Positions 25,739-34,694 of a stretch of DNA of 64,000 nt are shown one piece after another; positions within the stretch are counted from its first letter, which is position 1; every line of letters begins with the position of its first letter. The position numbers were made by a program, and so were the translations under genes. Source of the DNA: FEN-299 sp963717945 (GTDB lineage Bacteria; Acidobacteriota; Vicinamibacteria; Vicinamibacterales; Fen-181); assembly GCA_963717945.1 (NCBI GenBank), contig CAVQXT010000001.1, positions 372,001 through 436,000 of the forward strand. The letters are read 5' to 3'. The notes under the pieces are model-generated. The model ran no database searches and had not been told where the DNA came from. It saw only the letters and a program-made list of their open reading frames with translations.

Positions 25739-27604
25739 ATGATCGAGACGACTCCGGAATCGACCGCCCCAACGGGCGGATGGCTCACCCGGCTGGCCAA
25801 GGGCACCGAGGAGACGATCCTCACCGCGACGCTGGCGCTGGTGACCATCCTGCTGCTCTTCGACGCCATCGGCCGTCCGCTGGGCGGCATCCACATCCCG
25901 GGCAAGGACGAATACGTCAAGCAGTTGACGCTCTGGCTGGCGTTTGTCGGCGGCCTGGCGGCGGCGATGCAGGGGAAGCACCTGACGCTGTCCACCTCGG
26001 AGTTCTTCGGCGACGGCCTGGCGCGGCGCCTGTCTCGCCTCTTCGCCTTTTCCGTGGCCGCGGCCGTGGTGGCGGTGCTCGCCAAGGGCGCCCTCGACAT
26101 CGTGCTGGTGAACCGCACGTTCCCCGATAGCGGAGCGATGCCCATCGGCATCCCGGAGTGGGTGTCCGAGTCGGTCATGCCGGTGGCGCTCGGCCTGATC
26201 GCGCTGACGTTCGCCTACCAGGCGTCGGACCGCTGGTGGGGCCGGGCCGTGGCCGCGCTCGCGATTCCCGTCGCCTTCTCGCTCGGGCTGCTGCCTGACG
26301 CCGTGGCGACCCACGTCTGGCCGCTGGCGCTGGTCGTGCTGCTCGCGGCGCTGGTCGGCGCGCCGGTGTTCGTGGCGATGGGCGGCATCGCCGCCGTGCT
26401 GTTCTTCGCGGAAGGGACGCCGGTGTCGGCCGTCACGCGCAAGGTGTACGACCTGATCGCGTCGCCGACGCTGCCGGCCATCCCGCTGCTGACGGCGGCG
26501 GGCTACGTGCTGGCGGAGAGCGCGGCGGCGGAGCGGCTGGTACGCTTCTTCCGTTCGGTGTTCGGGTGGATGCCGGGCGGCCTCGCCGTCATGGTGGCCG
26601 CGGTCTGCGCGCTGTTTACGACGTTCACGGGCGGCTCGGGCGTCACGATCATCGCGCTCGGCGGCCTGGTCTACCCGATCCTCCGCAAGGACGGGTACTC
26701 GGAGGGGTTCTCGCTCGGCCTGGTCACCGCGGCCGGGTCGCTCGGCCTGCTGTTCCCGCCGAGCCTCCCGGTGGTGCTCTACTCGGTCGTCGCCAGCTCG
26801 CGGGACCAGGTCGTGCCGCTCGACCAGCTCTACATCGCCGGGTTCCTGCCGGGCCTCCTGCTCGTCATCCTCACCGCGGCGTACGGGATCTTCATCGGCC
26901 GGCACGTCGCGCGCGAACGCCAGACCTTCCGGTGGAAGGAACTGTTCGTCGCCACCTGGAAGGCGAAGTGGGAGCTGGCCCTCCCGTTTGTCGTCATCGG
27001 CATGTTCGCCAGCGGCTGGCTGACGATGCTGGAGACGGCGGCGGCGGCGGTGGCCTACACGGTGATCGTCGAGTGCTTCATCACCCGGGACCTGCACCTG
27101 TTCAAGACGCTGCCGGGCGTGCTGCTGAAGGCCGCCGCCCTGATGGGCGCGGTGCTCATCCTGCTCAGCATCGCGATGGGGCTGACCAATTACCTGGTGG
27201 ACGCGCAGATCCCCGACATGGTGCTCGCCTGGGTGCAGGCGCACATCCACTCGCAGTGGGTGTTCCTGCTGGCGCTCAACGTGTTCCTGCTCGTGGTGGG
27301 CAGCGTGGTGGAGATCTACGCGGCGATCGTGATCCTGGCGCCGCTCATCGTGCCGCTCGGCGCCGCGTACGGCGTGAACCCGATCCACCTCGGCGTGATC
27401 TTCCTGTCGAACCTGGAGTTGGGGTTCCTCTTCCCGCCGGTCGGGCTGAACCTCTTCCTGTCCTCGTCGCGGTTTGGCACGTCGCTGCCGCGGCTGTATC
27501 GCTACGTGATCCCGTTCCTGATCATCCTCGCGATCGGCGTGCTGCTCATCACCTACGTGGACGCGATGTCACTCGGCCTGCTGAAGCTGATGGGAAAGAT
27601 CTAG
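25739..27604 (+). CDS. dctM: TRAP transporter fused small and large permease (DctQ-DctM)
   Basis: Protein of 621 residues. Residues ~15-160 form the four-helix DctQ part (VKQLTLWLAFVGGLAAAMQGKH carries the conserved motif), and ~170-621 form the ~12-helix DctM part. DctM signatures include GAPVFVAMGGIAAVLFF, MPGGLAVMVAAVCALFTTFTG, SGVTIIALGGLVYPIL, GSLGLLFPPSLPVVLYSVVA and LELGFLFPPVGLNLFLSSSRF. It is a sodium-driven importer of the inner membrane. It belongs with tatT and dctP immediately upstream. Its TAG stop shares the palindrome CTAG with the stop of the convergent gene. Confidence 0.93.
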   Translation: MIETTPESTAPTGGWLTRLAKGTEETILTATLALVTILLLFDAIGRPLGGIHIPGKDEYVKQLTLWLAFVGGLAAAMQGKHLTLSTSEFFGDGLARRLSRLFAFSVAAAVVAVLAKGALDIVLVNRTFPDSGAMPIGIPEWVSESVMPVALGLIALTFAYQASDRWWGRAVAALAIPVAFSLGLLPDAVATHVWPLALVVLLAALVGAPVFVAMGGIAAVLFFAEGTPVSAVTRKVYDLIASPTLPAIPLLTAAGYVLAESAAAERLVRFFRSVFGWMPGGLAVMVAAVCALFTTFTGGSGVTIIALGGLVYPILRKDGYSEGFSLGLVTAAGSLGLLFPPSLPVVLYSVVASSRDQVVPLDQLYIAGFLPGLLLVILTAAYGIFIGRHVARERQTFRWKELFVATWKAKWELALPFVVIGMFASGWLTMLETAAAAVAYTVIVECFITRDLHLFKTLPGVLLKAAALMGAVLILLSIAMGLTNYLVDAQIPDMVLAWVQAHIHSQWVFLLALNVFLLVVGSVVEIYAAIVILAPLIVPLGAAYGVNPIHLGVIFLSNLELGFLFPPVGLNLFLSSSRFGTSLPRLYRYVIPFLIILAIGVLLITYVDAMSLGLLKLMGKI

Positions 27605-28467
27605 GGCTGCCCCCGCCACTCCTGCACGAGCTCGGCCGCGTACTCCTCGAAGCCCCGGGGGGCGTGGCCGAGCAGCGCTTCCTGCGCGGCGAAGTCCCGA
27701 CCGCTCGCGTGCAACCCGAAGCGGATGAAGTAGTCGTACATGGCCCGGAAGTCCTCCACCATCCACGGCGGGTAGACCGACGACACCTGCTGCGCCCAGA
27801 CGGCGAGATCGTCGCCGCCATACCGGATGGTCCGACCGAGCAGCTCACTGTAGACGCGTGCCGTGTCGTCGCCGGTCAGCCCGCGCGGGCCGTTGAGCGG
27901 AACGATGCCGGCGCCGCGGCCGCGGGTGAGGGCGTTCGCCGCCGCCTCGGCGATGTCGCGAACGTCGACGCGGTTGAGGCCCCGCGGGCCAATCGGCTGC
28001 GGGTAGACGCCGAACTTCGTAATCGGGTCGCGGAACCAGCGGTCGTTCTGGAAGAAGTTGTTCGGCCTGAGGATCGTCCAGGCCAGGCCCGACGCCTGCA
28101 CCGCCTCCTCGACGGGGAGCTTCGACGCGAAGTGCGGGATGATCTCGGAGCCGGGAGGCATGGCGACCGACAGATAGGCAAGATGGCCGACCCGGGCGGC
28201 CCTGGCCGCGCTGACGGCGGCCAGCGCCTGCGCCGTCTCGTCCTGGGCGACCGGCGCCATCAGAAACGCCGCGTCCATCCCGCTGAAGGCCGCAGTGAGC
28301 GTCGGGGGATTCCCGAGGTCGGCGACGACAGACGCGGCGCCCTGGGGAAGTTCGCGCGCCTTGTCGGCCGATCGAGTCATCACGCGCGGCTCGTGCCCCC
28401 GCGCGAGGAGTTCCGACACCACGGCGGAGCCCACCGTTCCCGTTCCGCCGACGACCAGTACCTTCAT
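27601..28467 (-). CDS. NmrA-like NAD(P)-binding protein (atypical SDR)
   Basis: Protein of 288 residues starting MKVLVVGGTGTVGSAVVSEL (ATG 28467; GGAGGA 10 bases upstream). The GGTGTVG loop binds NAD(P). It continues with VMTRSADKARELP, VADLGNPPTLTAAFSGMDAAF, HLAYLSV, an ILRPNNFFQN stretch and VDVRDIAEAAANAL, which is the atypical short-chain/NmrA group layout without the YxxxK catalytic pair. Members act as redox sensors or as quinone or flavonoid reductases, so the substrate is undetermined. It is convergent with the TRAP permease. A large inverted repeat lies just upstream of its start. Confidence 0.88.
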   Translation of the reverse strand: MKVLVVGGTGTVGSAVVSELLARGHEPRVMTRSADKARELPQGAASVVADLGNPPTLTAAFSGMDAAFLMAPVAQDETAQALAAVSAARAARVGHLAYLSVAMPPGSEIIPHFASKLPVEEAVQASGLAWTILRPNNFFQNDRWFRDPITKFGVYPQPIGPRGLNRVDVRDIAEAAANALTRGRGAGIVPLNGPRGLTGDDTARVYSELLGRTIRYGGDDLAVWAQQVSSVYPPWMVEDFRAMYDYFIRFGLHASGRDFAAQEALLGHAPRGFEEYAAELVQEWRGQP

Positions 28468-28487
28468 GCCCACTTGTTCCTCCAATT

Positions 28488-28620
28488 AATTCGATCGGGA
28501 CGAATTTCACTTCTTGCAACCTCAGCTCAAGTCCTGTAACCCCTCTCAGTCGAGATGTTCGGGTTGGAATCTCGGGGCCAGCCCACCGTGGCAGAAATTG
28601 AAATTCGTCCCGATCGAATT
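28488..28620. repeat. MITE-like inverted-repeat element, copy 1 (133 bp)
   Basis: The 22-base arm at 28488-28509 (AATTCGATCGGGACGAATTT..) is the exact reverse complement of 28599-28620. The 89-bp interior is unlike that of the second copy at 37159-37230, except for GCAGAAAT just before the right arm. There is no reading frame. Terminal repeats this long and AT-rich contrast with the GC-rich surroundings and suggest a small non-autonomous mobile element or a conserved RNA stem. Confidence 0.75.
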
Positions 28621-28721
28621 TCCTCCCAATGGTGACGCATCGGGGCCGGGCGCCGCAAGACGCAGGGAGATGTTACAGTAGGGCGAGGTTGCGCCCAGGC
28701 TGGTTCTGAAAGGCGAGGACG

Positions 28722-29042
28722 ATGCACATCGAACATCCCCACGCGCTCGGCCGAGCGGAGGCCGTGACGCGGCTCGACCACCTGCTCGACGCCCTGGTGA
28801 AGGACCCGCCGGGCGGCGCCGAGATCAGCAACATCGTCAAGGACTGGGACGACAACCGGATGCGGTTCTCATTCAAGGCGTCGAAGGGGGGCTTCGGGAC
28901 GACCATCAGCGGCACCCTCGAGGTCACCGACGACCGCGTGGTGGTGGACGCCGACCTGCCGGTGCTCGTCAAGGCCGCCCTCGGCGAGGCGCGCGTGCAA
29001 CAGGCCGTCTCGGGCGGCCTGAAGGACGTGCTGGGGCAGTAG
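28722..29042 (+). CDS. Polyhydroxyalkanoic acid system family protein
   Basis: Protein of 106 residues. The pattern MHIEHPHALGRAEAVTRLDHL near the start, a short strand segment (MRFSFKASKGGFGTTISGTL), and DDRVVVDADLPVLVKAALGEARVQQAV correspond to the small PHA-granule-region family (PF09650-like). The function is not established; members are found beside polyester synthesis genes and elsewhere. No PHA synthase is present here. It lies 18 bp before glgX and probably shares its transcript, giving a carbon-storage context. Confidence 0.75.
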   Translation: MHIEHPHALGRAEAVTRLDHLLDALVKDPPGGAEISNIVKDWDDNRMRFSFKASKGGFGTTISGTLEVTDDRVVVDADLPVLVKAALGEARVQQAVSGGLKDVLGQ

Positions 29043-29060
29043 GAAAGGGACGACCGCTCG

Positions 29061-31160
29061 ATGGCGACATCCAAGTGTCCGCCGAGCGCCTGGGCGCTGG
29101 CCGAAGGGATCCCGTCCCCGCTGGGAGCCTCGTGGAACGAGCAAGCGCGTGCGTGGAACTTCGCGCTCTACTCGAAGCACGCGACCTCGGTCACGCTGCT
29201 GCTCTACAAGGCCGACCAGGTCGGCGAGCCGGCGCGCCGCGTCCGCTTCGATCCGCTCGCCAACAAGTCGGGCCGGATCTGGCACTGCTGGGTCCCGGAG
29301 GCCGAGCTGCAGGGGGCGGTCTACTATGCCTACTCGGTCGACGGCCCTCGCGAACCGTGGGCCGGGCTCCGCTTCGACCCGGACAAGGTGCTGCTCGACC
29401 CGTACGCGCGGGCCATCTACTTTCCGCCGGCGTTCGACCGGGAGGCCGCGAGGCGCCCGGGAAGCAATGCGGGCCGCGCGCCGCTCGGCGTGCTCGAGGC
29501 CAGCCGGCACGCCGACGGGTGGACGGACTGCTGCCGGCCGCATCACGCCTGGGACACGGTGATCTACGAGATGCACGTCCGCGGCTTCACGCGGCGGGCC
29601 AACTCGGGTGTGCCGGTGGAACGGCGCGGCACCTTCGCCGGCGTCATCGACAAGATCCCCTACCTGCTGGACCTCGGCGTGACCGTCGTCGAACTGCTGC
29701 CGGTCTTCCAGCGCGACCCCCAGGAGCGGAACTACTGGGGCTACATGCCCCTCAACTTCTTCGCTCCGCACGTGCAATACGCGGCGGCCGGCACCCCCGA
29801 AGGGGCGATCGACGAGATGCGGGAGATGGTCGGCGCGCTGCACGAGGCCGGGATCGAGATCGTCCTCGATGTCGTCTACAACCATACCGTCGAAGGGAAC
29901 GACAAAGGGCCGACCTACAGCTACCGCGGGATCGACAACCTCGCCTACTACCTGATGCAGGTGGACCGGAGCCAGTACCGCAACGACGCCGGGACCGGGA
30001 ACGTGCTGCACACGGCCAACATGGCGGTCCGGAAGATGGTGGTGGACAGCATGCGGTTCTGGGCGCGCGAGATGCACGTGGACGGGTTCCGCTTCGACCT
30101 CGCGTCGATCTTCACCCGCCGGACCGACGGGTCGATCGACCTGCACGACCCGCCGATGATCTCGTCGATCAACGCGGACCCGGACTTCCGCGACCTCCGG
30201 CTGATCGCCGAGGCGTGGGACCTCGAGAGCTACCAGCTCGGCAGGCGTTTCCCGGGCGTCGGCTGGTATCAGTGGAACGACCGGTTCCGCGACGAGGTGC
30301 GGGCGTTCGTGCGGGGGGACCGCGGCACGGTCGGCAACCTGATGACACGCCTCTACGGCAGCGCCGACCAGTTCCCGGACGGCCTGCTCGACGCGTACCA
30401 CGCCTACCAGAGCGTGAACTTCGTCACGGCCCACGACGGGTTCTGCCTGTACGACCTGGTGTCGTACAACGAGAAGCACAACCTGGCCAACGGCGAGGGG
30501 AACGCCGACGGGGGGAAGAAGAACGTCAGCTGGAACTGCGGCCACGAAGGCGACGAGGGGGCGCCGCCCGAGGTTCTCGCGCTGCGCCGTCGGCAGGTGA
30601 AGAACTTCTGCGCGCTGCTGTTCCTGTCCAACGGTACGCCGATGCTCCTCTCGGGCGACGAGTTCATGCAGACGCAGGGCGGCAACAACAACCCCTACAA
30701 CCAGGACAACGAGACGACGTGGCTCGACTGGTCGGGGCTCGAGCGGAACGCGGACGTCTACCGGTTCTTCAAGGCGATGATCGCGTTCCGCAAGGCGCAC
30801 CCGTCGATCGGACGGAGCCGGTTCTGGCGCGACGATGTCTGCTGGTACGGCGTGGGCCACGACGCGGACTGGGGAGACGAGTCGCAGCAGCTCGCCTACT
30901 GCCTGCACGGGGCGTCGCAGGGGGACCGCGACCTGTACGTGATGCTCAACGCCGGCGCCGCGGACCTGAAGTTCAAGGTGCAGGAGGGACGCGCGTCCGA
31001 GTGGGCGCGCGTCGTGGACACCGCGCAGCCCTCGCCGCAGGACTTCGTGTTCGAGGACCAGGCCGTCCGGCTGAGGTCGCTCGGCTGCACGGTCCGCGCT
31101 CGTTCGGTGGTGGTGCTCGTCCGCGAGCGAGGCACGACGCCGCCCAAACCGACCGCGTAG
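29061..31160 (+). CDS. glgX: Glycogen debranching enzyme / isoamylase (GH13_11)
   Basis: Protein of 699 residues, the usual GlgX length. An N-terminal CBM48 (~15-110: PLGASWNEQARAWNFALYSK) precedes the barrel. GH13 regions: region I DVVYNHTVEGN, region II DGFRFDLAS (nucleophile Asp346), region III LIAEAWD (acid/base Glu384), region IV VTAHDGF (Asp459). The glucan-binding segment NYWGYMPLNFFAPHVQYA and the NNPYNQDNETTWLDW motif are typical of isoamylase and GlgX. It hydrolyses alpha-1,6 branches of glycogen limit dextrins in the cytosol. No glgP or glgB lies nearby. A hairpin follows the stop. Confidence 0.95.
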   Translation: MATSKCPPSAWALAEGIPSPLGASWNEQARAWNFALYSKHATSVTLLLYKADQVGEPARRVRFDPLANKSGRIWHCWVPEAELQGAVYYAYSVDGPREPWAGLRFDPDKVLLDPYARAIYFPPAFDREAARRPGSNAGRAPLGVLEASRHADGWTDCCRPHHAWDTVIYEMHVRGFTRRANSGVPVERRGTFAGVIDKIPYLLDLGVTVVELLPVFQRDPQERNYWGYMPLNFFAPHVQYAAAGTPEGAIDEMREMVGALHEAGIEIVLDVVYNHTVEGNDKGPTYSYRGIDNLAYYLMQVDRSQYRNDAGTGNVLHTANMAVRKMVVDSMRFWAREMHVDGFRFDLASIFTRRTDGSIDLHDPPMISSINADPDFRDLRLIAEAWDLESYQLGRRFPGVGWYQWNDRFRDEVRAFVRGDRGTVGNLMTRLYGSADQFPDGLLDAYHAYQSVNFVTAHDGFCLYDLVSYNEKHNLANGEGNADGGKKNVSWNCGHEGDEGAPPEVLALRRRQVKNFCALLFLSNGTPMLLSGDEFMQTQGGNNNPYNQDNETTWLDWSGLERNADVYRFFKAMIAFRKAHPSIGRSRFWRDDVCWYGVGHDADWGDESQQLAYCLHGASQGDRDLYVMLNAGAADLKFKVQEGRASEWARVVDTAQPSPQDFVFEDQAVRLRSLGCTVRARSVVVLVRERGTTPPKPTA

Positions 31161-31306
31161 TGGTCAGTGGCCAGTGGTCGGTTGTCAGTGTGCCTGCGCA
31201 AGAAGCCCTCGGCACAAACGAAGCGGGACCGAGTGTTGCCACCCGGTCCCGCTCTGCGTGACACCTGTGACTGACTGGCCACTGACAACCAGCCACTAGC
31301 CACTAC
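31158..31306. repeat. Long imperfect inverted repeat between convergent genes, with internal terminator-like stem
   Basis: TAGTGGTCAGTGGCCAGTGG at 31158 and the following GTTGTCAGTG are matched, with gaps, by CACTGACAACCAGCCACTAG and onward to ~31306. Inside is a perfect 10-bp stem listed separately. The element fills the whole gap between glgX and the BNR-repeat gene and could end transcription from both sides. Confidence 0.65.
31222..31253. terminator. Bidirectional terminator-like hairpin after glgX
   Basis: AGCGGGACCG (31222-31231) pairs perfectly with CGGTCCCGCT (31244-31253) around a 12-base loop. There is no T-run on either side, so it is either a factor-assisted or a weak terminator. 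It sits centrally between the two convergent stop codons. Confidence 0.55.
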
Positions 31307-31318
31307 GTCCCGTCCCGC

Positions 31319-34300
31319 TTACTGTCCGAACGTATCTTCCTCGACCGTGATCTTCGTCGTGTACGTCTTCCCTCCCACCGAGAGCGTGGCGAGATAGGTG
31401 CCCGGGTCCACCACCTGCCCGCCGAACCCGCCGCGCCCGCCGCCGCCCCCGCCTCCGCCGCGTCCCTGCGCTCCGGCGACCGGCGTGGGACGGAAGTCCC
31501 ACTGCACGCGGTTGAGGCCGGCCGTCTTCGGTCCGTCGAACGTCCGGATCACCTTGCCGGCGTAATCGGTGACCGTCAGCTTGACGTCGCCGCCCGCCGC
31601 GGCCTTCAGGTAATAGCTGATCGCCACGCCCTGGGCCGGGTTCTCGCCGGCGAAGTGTTTCGAGCCGCCCATCGACCGGGTCAGCGTGATGTCGGTCTTC
31701 CATGCGGTCCCCGGCCGCACGTCGAACAGGTGGGTGTCCTCCTTCATCACCTCGTCGCTCAGCTGCTGCAGCGCCGTGATGTCGTCGAGGATGTAGATGC
31801 TGCGCCCGTGGGTCGCGACGATGAGGTCGTTGTCCCTCGGGTGCACCATGACGTCGTCGATGCGGACCGTGGGCATCCCGTTCAGGAACCGCTTCCACTC
31901 CGCGCCGCCGTTGAGCGAGATGTAGAAGCCGTACTCGGTGCCCAGGTAGAGCAGGGTCCTGCTCTTCGGGTCCTCCTTGATGACGTTGACGTTGCCGACC
32001 GCCGGCAGGTTGTTGGCCAGGGCCTTCCACGTCTGGCCGAAGTCGCGCGTCACGAAGACGTACGGCTTCATGTCGTCGGTCCGGTGGCCGTCGAACGAGA
32101 CGTAGCAGGTGCCGGCGTCGAAGTGCGAGGCCTCCACGCGCGAGACGTGCGTCTCCTTTGGCACGCCGGGCACGTTGTCGACCACGTTCTTCCACGTCTC
32201 GCCGCCGTCGCGCGACACCTGGACGTTGCCGTCATTGGTGCCGACCCAGATGACGCCGGGCATGACCGCCGACTCGCTGATCGTGACGATGCTGCTGAAC
32301 GCGCCGGCGCCGTCGTGCTTGGACGCCATCGGCGCGTCGCCGGCGACGCCCATGATCGGCCGCACGAAGCGGCTGATGCTCTTCGTCAGGTCGGGCGTCC
32401 CGAGGTAGGTGTCGCCCCGGTCGTAGGACCGGAACAGTTCATTGGCGCCGATGTAGACCGTCCGGGGATTGAAGGGCGAGAGGAGGATCGGCGTATTCCA
32501 GAAGAACCGGAACTGCGCGCCCTCGGGCGGCGCGGGGACGATGTTCGCGCGCTGTTGTGCGAAGGCGAACGCCGTCGGCGCGGCGAGCGCGCCCGGCTGG
32601 ACTTCGCCCGCCGGCTGGGCCGCGGCCGCCTGGCCGCGCTGCCCCTGCGCCGGCCGTGCTGCCGCGCGCGGCTTGATGCTCGTGGACCGCCCCGTGCGCA
32701 GATCGACGCGCTGCACGGCCCCGTCCTGCGACTCGACGTAGATGGTCGACCAGTCGGTCGGATCCGCCTGCGTGTAGAACCCGTCGCCTCCGCCGACCCT
32801 GAACCACTCGGCGTTGGTGATGCCCTGGTTGGAGCGCGTCGCGCTCGGGCCGCCCCACGTGCCGTTGTCCTGCAGGCCGCCGTAAACGTAGTACGGCTTC
32901 CGCATGTCGGCGCTCACGGCGTAGAACTGGCCGACCGGCACCGTGTTGACGAACTCCCAGGTGTCGGCCTGGTCGTAGCTGACGTCGAGACCGCCGTCGT
33001 TGCCGATGATGATGTGCTTCGGGTTCTTCGGGTCGATCCACAGGGCGTGGTGGTCGGTGTGCGCGATCCCCTGCACCACCTTGAACGTCTTGCCGCCGTC
33101 AACCGACTTGTGGAACGGCGCCCCGCAGGTATAGACGATCTGGTCGTTGGTCGGATCGACGCGGATCTGGCTGTAGTACATCGGACGATCGTTGTTGTTG
33201 CTCATCAGCTTCCAGGTCTTGCCCCGATCGTCCGACCGCCACACGCCGCTCTTCTTGGGGTCGGGGGGAGGGGGCGGCTGGCCGGCCGCGGCGCCGCGCT
33301 GGCCGCCTCCGCCGCGCTGGCCGCCGGCCGCGCCGGGCACCGGTTCCTTGCCGTCGGGCCCGACGTTGGCGCCGGTGCCGGGCGACGCGCCGACCTCGAT
33401 CTGCGCGTAGACGACGCCGGCCTTCGAGCGCGCGGCAGAGAGGCCGATGCGCCCGAGCATCCCCTCGGGGAAGCCGTTGCCGGCGATGCGCGTCCAGCTC
33501 TTGCCGGCGTCCAGGCTCTTCCACACGCCGCTGCCCGGGCCGCCGCCGTTGAAGCCCCACGGCACCCGCCGCCGCTGGTAGGACGCGGCGTAAAGGATCT
33601 TCGAGTCGAACGGATCGATGACGATGTCGGTGAAGCCGGTGTCGGCGTCGACGACCTTGACCGCCGCCCACGTCTTGCCGCCGTCGATCGTCTTGTAGAC
33701 GCCGCGCTCGGGGTTGGGCCCGAACAGGTGGCCGATGGCCGCCACGTAAACGACGTTCGAGTCCTTCGGGTCGATGACGATGCGCGCGATCGACTGTGTC
33801 GCCTCGAGCCCCACGTGCGCGAACGTCTTGCCGCCGTCGGTCGACTTGTAGATGCCGTCGCCGAACGACGAGCTCTGGCGGTTGTTCGCTTCGCCGGTGC
33901 CCACCCAGAGAATGTCCGGGTTGCGCTGGTCAACGGCCAACGCGCCGATCGAGCAGACCGAGTAGGTGTCGAAGATCGGCGTCCAGGTCGTGCCGTTGTT
34001 GGTGGTCTTCCAGACGCCGCCGGTGGCGAAGCCGATGTAGATCGTCGCCGGGTCCGACTCGACCACCGCGAAGTCGTCGATGCGGCCGCCCATGCTGGCG
34101 GGGCCGATCGATCGGAACCTGAAGGCTCTGAGCAGCGGGTCGTCCGATTGATTGAGGACCGGGCGAGCGGCCGGAGCGGCCGGTCCAGCCTGCGCGGGAA
34201 CGGCGGCCTGTGCGGCCGACGAAGTCTGTGCCGGACGCTGGGGAGCCTGCGCGGCGACGCCTGCCCACAACAGGCAGAGAGACGAGGCGGTGGCCGCCAG

Positions 34301-34327
34301 CAGCCGCATACGCAATCGTGGAGTCAT
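31319..34327 (-). CDS. Secreted VPS10/sortilin-like BNR-repeat protein
   Basis: Protein of 1002 residues from ATG 34327 (AAAGGG about 8 bases upstream); signal peptide MTPRLRMRLLAATASSLCLL. It carries serial BNR/Asp-box motifs: STDGGKTFAHVG, TIDGGKTWAAVK, SLDAGKSWTRIA, SDDRGKTWKLMS, SVDGGKTFKVVQ, SRDGGETWKNVV and TRDFGQTWKALA. These indicate a seven- to ten-bladed beta-propeller of the sortilin/VPS10 type. A Gly-rich insertion (GGQRGGGGQRGAA) sits at ~330-355. The C-terminal part includes a FlgD-like beta domain (LTVTDYAGKVIRTFDGPKTA) and a Gly-rich tail. These large proteins are abundant in Acidobacteriota. They are often annotated as glycosyl hydrolases, but no catalytic residues are evident, so binding or scaffolding is equally possible. 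Confidence 0.87.
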   Translation of the reverse strand: MTPRLRMRLLAATASSLCLLWAGVAAQAPQRPAQTSSAAQAAVPAQAGPAAPAARPVLNQSDDPLLRAFRFRSIGPASMGGRIDDFAVVESDPATIYIGFATGGVWKTTNNGTTWTPIFDTYSVCSIGALAVDQRNPDILWVGTGEANNRQSSSFGDGIYKSTDGGKTFAHVGLEATQSIARIVIDPKDSNVVYVAAIGHLFGPNPERGVYKTIDGGKTWAAVKVVDADTGFTDIVIDPFDSKILYAASYQRRRVPWGFNGGGPGSGVWKSLDAGKSWTRIAGNGFPEGMLGRIGLSAARSKAGVVYAQIEVGASPGTGANVGPDGKEPVPGAAGGQRGGGGQRGAAAGQPPPPPDPKKSGVWRSDDRGKTWKLMSNNNDRPMYYSQIRVDPTNDQIVYTCGAPFHKSVDGGKTFKVVQGIAHTDHHALWIDPKNPKHIIIGNDGGLDVSYDQADTWEFVNTVPVGQFYAVSADMRKPYYVYGGLQDNGTWGGPSATRSNQGITNAEWFRVGGGDGFYTQADPTDWSTIYVESQDGAVQRVDLRTGRSTSIKPRAAARPAQGQRGQAAAAQPAGEVQPGALAAPTAFAFAQQRANIVPAPPEGAQFRFFWNTPILLSPFNPRTVYIGANELFRSYDRGDTYLGTPDLTKSISRFVRPIMGVAGDAPMASKHDGAGAFSSIVTISESAVMPGVIWVGTNDGNVQVSRDGGETWKNVVDNVPGVPKETHVSRVEASHFDAGTCYVSFDGHRTDDMKPYVFVTRDFGQTWKALANNLPAVGNVNVIKEDPKSRTLLYLGTEYGFYISLNGGAEWKRFLNGMPTVRIDDVMVHPRDNDLIVATHGRSIYILDDITALQQLSDEVMKEDTHLFDVRPGTAWKTDITLTRSMGGSKHFAGENPAQGVAISYYLKAAAGGDVKLTVTDYAGKVIRTFDGPKTAGLNRVQWDFRPTPVAGAQGRGGGGGGGGRGGFGGQVVDPGTYLATLSVGGKTYTTKITVEEDTFGQ

Positions 34328-34694
34328 CGATTGGCCCTTTCGGTAGAGAGACAACGCGTGTTGGGGACGGATTGCAGGCGGCATCATACCGCAAGGTCCG
34401 CCAGGATGGCTTCCTCATCCAGCCTCCTCATCCCGCCTCATCCGGCGTGAGGCGCGCGCGGACGATCTCCGCCGGAATTCCGGCGGCAGACGTGTGGCGG
34501 ATGGTGGCTCATCCGGCCACGCGGGCCCCGGGGGGCCGGATTCGGCCGGAATCCACACGCCGGGTGGCGCTGGCAACGTGCTTGCTTGCATCTGCTGTCG
34601 GACTTCATTACATTCTCGGGATCCAGCCGGAACAACCGTCCCGCGGCCATCAGGGGGCCCGGTCGTCTCCCGGGCGTCGGTGGAGGAATTCTCG
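34328..34694. other. Intergenic region between the divergent BNR-repeat gene and the cytochrome operon
   Basis: 367 bp with no credible reading frame. It contains GC-rich partial palindromes (TCCGCCGGAATTCCGGCGGCA at ~34471, GCGGGCCCCGGGGGGCC) and, nearer the cytochrome gene, a match to the sigma-54 promoter pattern listed separately. The ATG of the cytochrome gene has GGAGG 8 bases upstream. Confidence 0.6.
34571..34586 (+). promoter_or_regulatory. Candidate sigma-54 (-24/-12) promoter of the cytochrome operon
   Basis: TGGCAACGTGCTTGCT has the GG and GC doublets exactly 10 bases apart and matches TGGCA-N6-TTGCT, close to the sigma-54 consensus. It lies ~108 bases before the first ATG of the tetraheme cytochrome/Fe-S/NrfD genes. 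No enhancer site was identified, and chance matches are possible in GC-rich DNA. Confidence 0.4.
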
